Assembly (NCBI GenBank): GCA_045627805.1
Contig: JAZQOJ010000128.1
Span: forward strand, 1-24,957
Direction of reading: 5' to 3'
DNA from: UBA1756 sp045627805
GTDB lineage: Bacteria > Bacteroidota > Bacteroidia > Bacteroidales > WCHB1-69
DNA length: 24,957 nt
A program made the position numbers and the translations under genes. The number at the start of each line of letters is the position of its first letter. The stretch's first letter is position 1. Of the stretch, positions 21,850-24,957 are shown piece after piece. The notes beneath the pieces are model-generated. The model saw nothing but the letters and a program-made list of their open reading frames with translations, ran no database searches and was not told where the DNA came from.

Positions 21850-22086
21850 ATGAAAAAGATAACTTTTGCAATAAGCATCATCGCACTGGTATGTGCCCTC
21901 TCATCCTGCAACAAGAATTGTTCCTGTGAGGTTTCTAAAGAAGGCCAACGCATAGAAGCTTACGACTTTGAAGACATTTCAAGTGCGGAATGTGACGCCA
22001 AGGTAGATGAGGTTTTCGATGAACTGTTGCAGAACAATGCTGCCGAATCGCTTGTCGGGGTTCAGGTGGAATGCTCCCATCTGTAA
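21850..22086 (+). CDS. Small Cys-containing lipoprotein of unknown function
   Basis: A 78-residue protein. MKKITFAISIIALVCALSSC is a lipoprotein signal peptide with the lipobox LSSC and the acylated Cys at position 20. The mature part is under 60 residues, acidic, and has four further cysteines (24, 26, about 49 and about 75), a pattern that could give two disulfides in the periplasm. I recognise no family. The endonuclease gene starts 81 nt downstream on the same strand and could be co-transcribed. The gene has its own -7 box and a clean ATG, so it is likely real despite its size. Confidence 0.72.
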   Translation: MKKITFAISIIALVCALSSCNKNCSCEVSKEGQRIEAYDFEDISSAECDAKVDEVFDELLQNNAAESLVGVQVECSHL

Positions 22087-22167
22087 AAGAGGATTTTCTC
22101 CCTCGTGCGCGAATGTCTTCGACGTCCGCATTCTGTTCTTTTTAACATCAATTGCAACTTTCCCAAT

Positions 22168-24384
<2,217 letters not shown>

Positions 24385-24452
24385 ATCCGTTTTTTGAATT
24401 CCATCATATAAGTAAGCGAAATTATCAGATATTAAAAGCAAGTAGTTTTTTG

Positions 24453-24460
24453 TACTTTTG
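24453..24460 (+). promoter_or_regulatory. Candidate -7 box of the broken gene
   Basis: TACTTTTG fits TAnnTTTG and lies 24 nt before the ATG at 24485. A promoter still in place supports the view that the following short frame was once a gene. Confidence 0.45.
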
Positions 24461-24484
24461 CAGCGTTAAATTAAAAAAGTTAAT

Positions 24485-24606
24485 ATGAAAAGATTGTTAT
24501 TGCGTTAGTGCTGTGCATTGTTAGCACGATGTGTTTTGCTCAAATAGAGCCAATTACACCAGAGAAAAAACAATTTGAACACATTAACATTGGAAGACAT
24601 TGCTGA
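24485..24606 (+). pseudogene. Frameshifted and truncated remnant of a secreted-protein gene
   Basis: From the ATG the frame gives only MKRLLLR and a stop. Shifting by one base after MKRLL continues as ALVLCIVSTMCFAQIEPITP and ends after HINIGRHC at a TGA (24604-24606). Together they form a nearly perfect signal peptide (MKRLL, hydrophobic core, CFAQ cleavage site) with about 20 mature residues. A one-base deletion in the signal-peptide codons explains this. The mature protein also stops early, so the gene is both frameshifted and truncated. The candidate promoter upstream is intact. The original protein cannot be identified. A sequencing error could explain the shift but not the early stop. 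Confidence 0.65.
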
Positions 24607-24637
24607 TAGCAGGCATTTACACACACTGCTTGCTATC
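24605..24637 (+). terminator. Hairpin after the gene remnant
   Basis: GATAGCAGGCA (24605-24615) pairs with TGCTTGCTATC (24627-24637), 11 bp with one G-T pair and an 11-nt loop. No proper T-run follows, so it may be the weakened terminator of the broken gene. Confidence 0.35.
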
Positions 24638-24816
24638 GTCTTGTGCAAATAGTGGCTAAGGCCTATTTCAGACTCTAATCTTATATATTATATCCCTAAT
24701 TTTTAATAAGTTGTGGATTTTTATTTCGTAATAGGATATAGACTATAGGGGCATAGAAAAAAACAGACCGACTTGAAATTTTAACACATTTGAAATCATC
24801 AGCATTAAAAGCTATC
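24638..24816. other. AT-rich spacer without a gene
   Basis: I see no gene or strong signal. A weak 7-bp inverted repeat (TATATCC 24689-24695 against GGATATA 24734-24740) and a TAGGGGCATAGAA motif (about 24746), nearly repeated at about 19368, are the only features. Confidence 0.5.
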
Positions 24817-24880
24817 GGAATTATCCGCACTGCGGAATTACCGCTCAACACATCGCAACTCCCGAATTGTCAGTTCACAG
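24817..24880 (+). repeat. Dispersed repeat R4, copy 2
   Basis: Partner of 21386-21450, about four in five bases identical. It ends at the hairpin that starts at 24886. Confidence 0.7.
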
Positions 24881-24885
24881 CAATT

Positions 24886-24957
24886 CCTCTTTCTTTTTTT
24901 CTTGAGAAAAAGAAAGAGGCAAAGCCGCGAGTAAGCGAGCAAAAAGAAAGCTTGCTT
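24886..24957. repeat. Purine/pyrimidine hairpin and continuing repeat at the window edge
   Basis: CCTCTTTCTTTTT (24886-24898) pairs perfectly with AAAAAGAAAGAGG (24907-24919), 13 bp around 8 nt. The purine-rich sequence after it continues past the window. Similar AAGAAAGAGGCAAAGCC-type sequence is, from memory, frequent in spacers of Bacteroidales genomes, so this is likely a dispersed repeat. It may act as a terminator on either strand. Confidence 0.55.

Noticed and set aside
22105..22167. Upstream start for the endonuclease gene
   Set aside because: It would place 21 unrelated residues before the signal peptide.
24689..24740. Weak inverted repeat in the AT-rich right spacer
   Set aside because: Seven base pairs with a long loop in AT-rich DNA is expected by chance.

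Overview
The window is chromosomal DNA from a member of the Bacteroidota, most likely order Bacteroidales. Several things point there. Candidate promoters follow the Bacteroidetes -7 consensus TAnnTTTG, and start codons lack clear Shine-Dalgarno sequences. Two secreted proteins end in type IX secretion (T9SS) sorting domains. There is also an S46 dipeptidyl-peptidase, a BspA-type leucine-rich-repeat protein and a Bacteroidales-style DUF1015 protein. Genus cannot be called from the sequence.

Layout. 1-515 is non-coding, hairpin-rich, and made of repeat pieces that recur near 21.3-21.7 kb. 516-5530 is a minus-strand cluster read from a promoter near 5565: a YigZ/IMPACT protein, RecG helicase, a secreted protein of unknown function and a small secreted LRR protein. 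Diverging from it at 5674 is a DUF1015 protein ending in a strong terminator. Next comes an ATP-grasp-like protein, which converges on the minus-strand pair trpS and SDR dehydrogenase; that pair has a terminator between its two genes. From 10160 three plus-strand genes lie close together: a large secreted protein with a weak CAP-like region, a DPP7-type S46 peptidase, and full-length glycine decarboxylase (gcvP), followed by a textbook terminator.

17.8-19.45 kb is an AT-rich accessory patch. It holds a type VII (MntA/HepT) toxin-antitoxin pair, a structured non-coding segment and a gene that appears to have lost its 5' end. The patch is bracketed by a 16-bp direct repeat. 19.5-21.2 kb is a BspA-like surface protein built on an exact 234-nt repeat period. 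21.2-21.85 kb is repeat-rich spacer. Then come a 78-aa lipoprotein and a T9SS-secreted endonuclease I. The right end holds a frameshifted gene remnant and more repeat sequence.

The most striking observation is compositional. By eye, the tetranucleotide CATG occurs only four times in 24,957 bp, where chance predicts about 97. All four lie inside the MntA/HepT genes (17975-18440). In the rest of the window Met codons are never preceded by C, and His codons before G are CAC. This looks like near-complete avoidance of a restriction-type palindrome by the host, with the toxin-antitoxin pair as a recent arrival that has not adapted.
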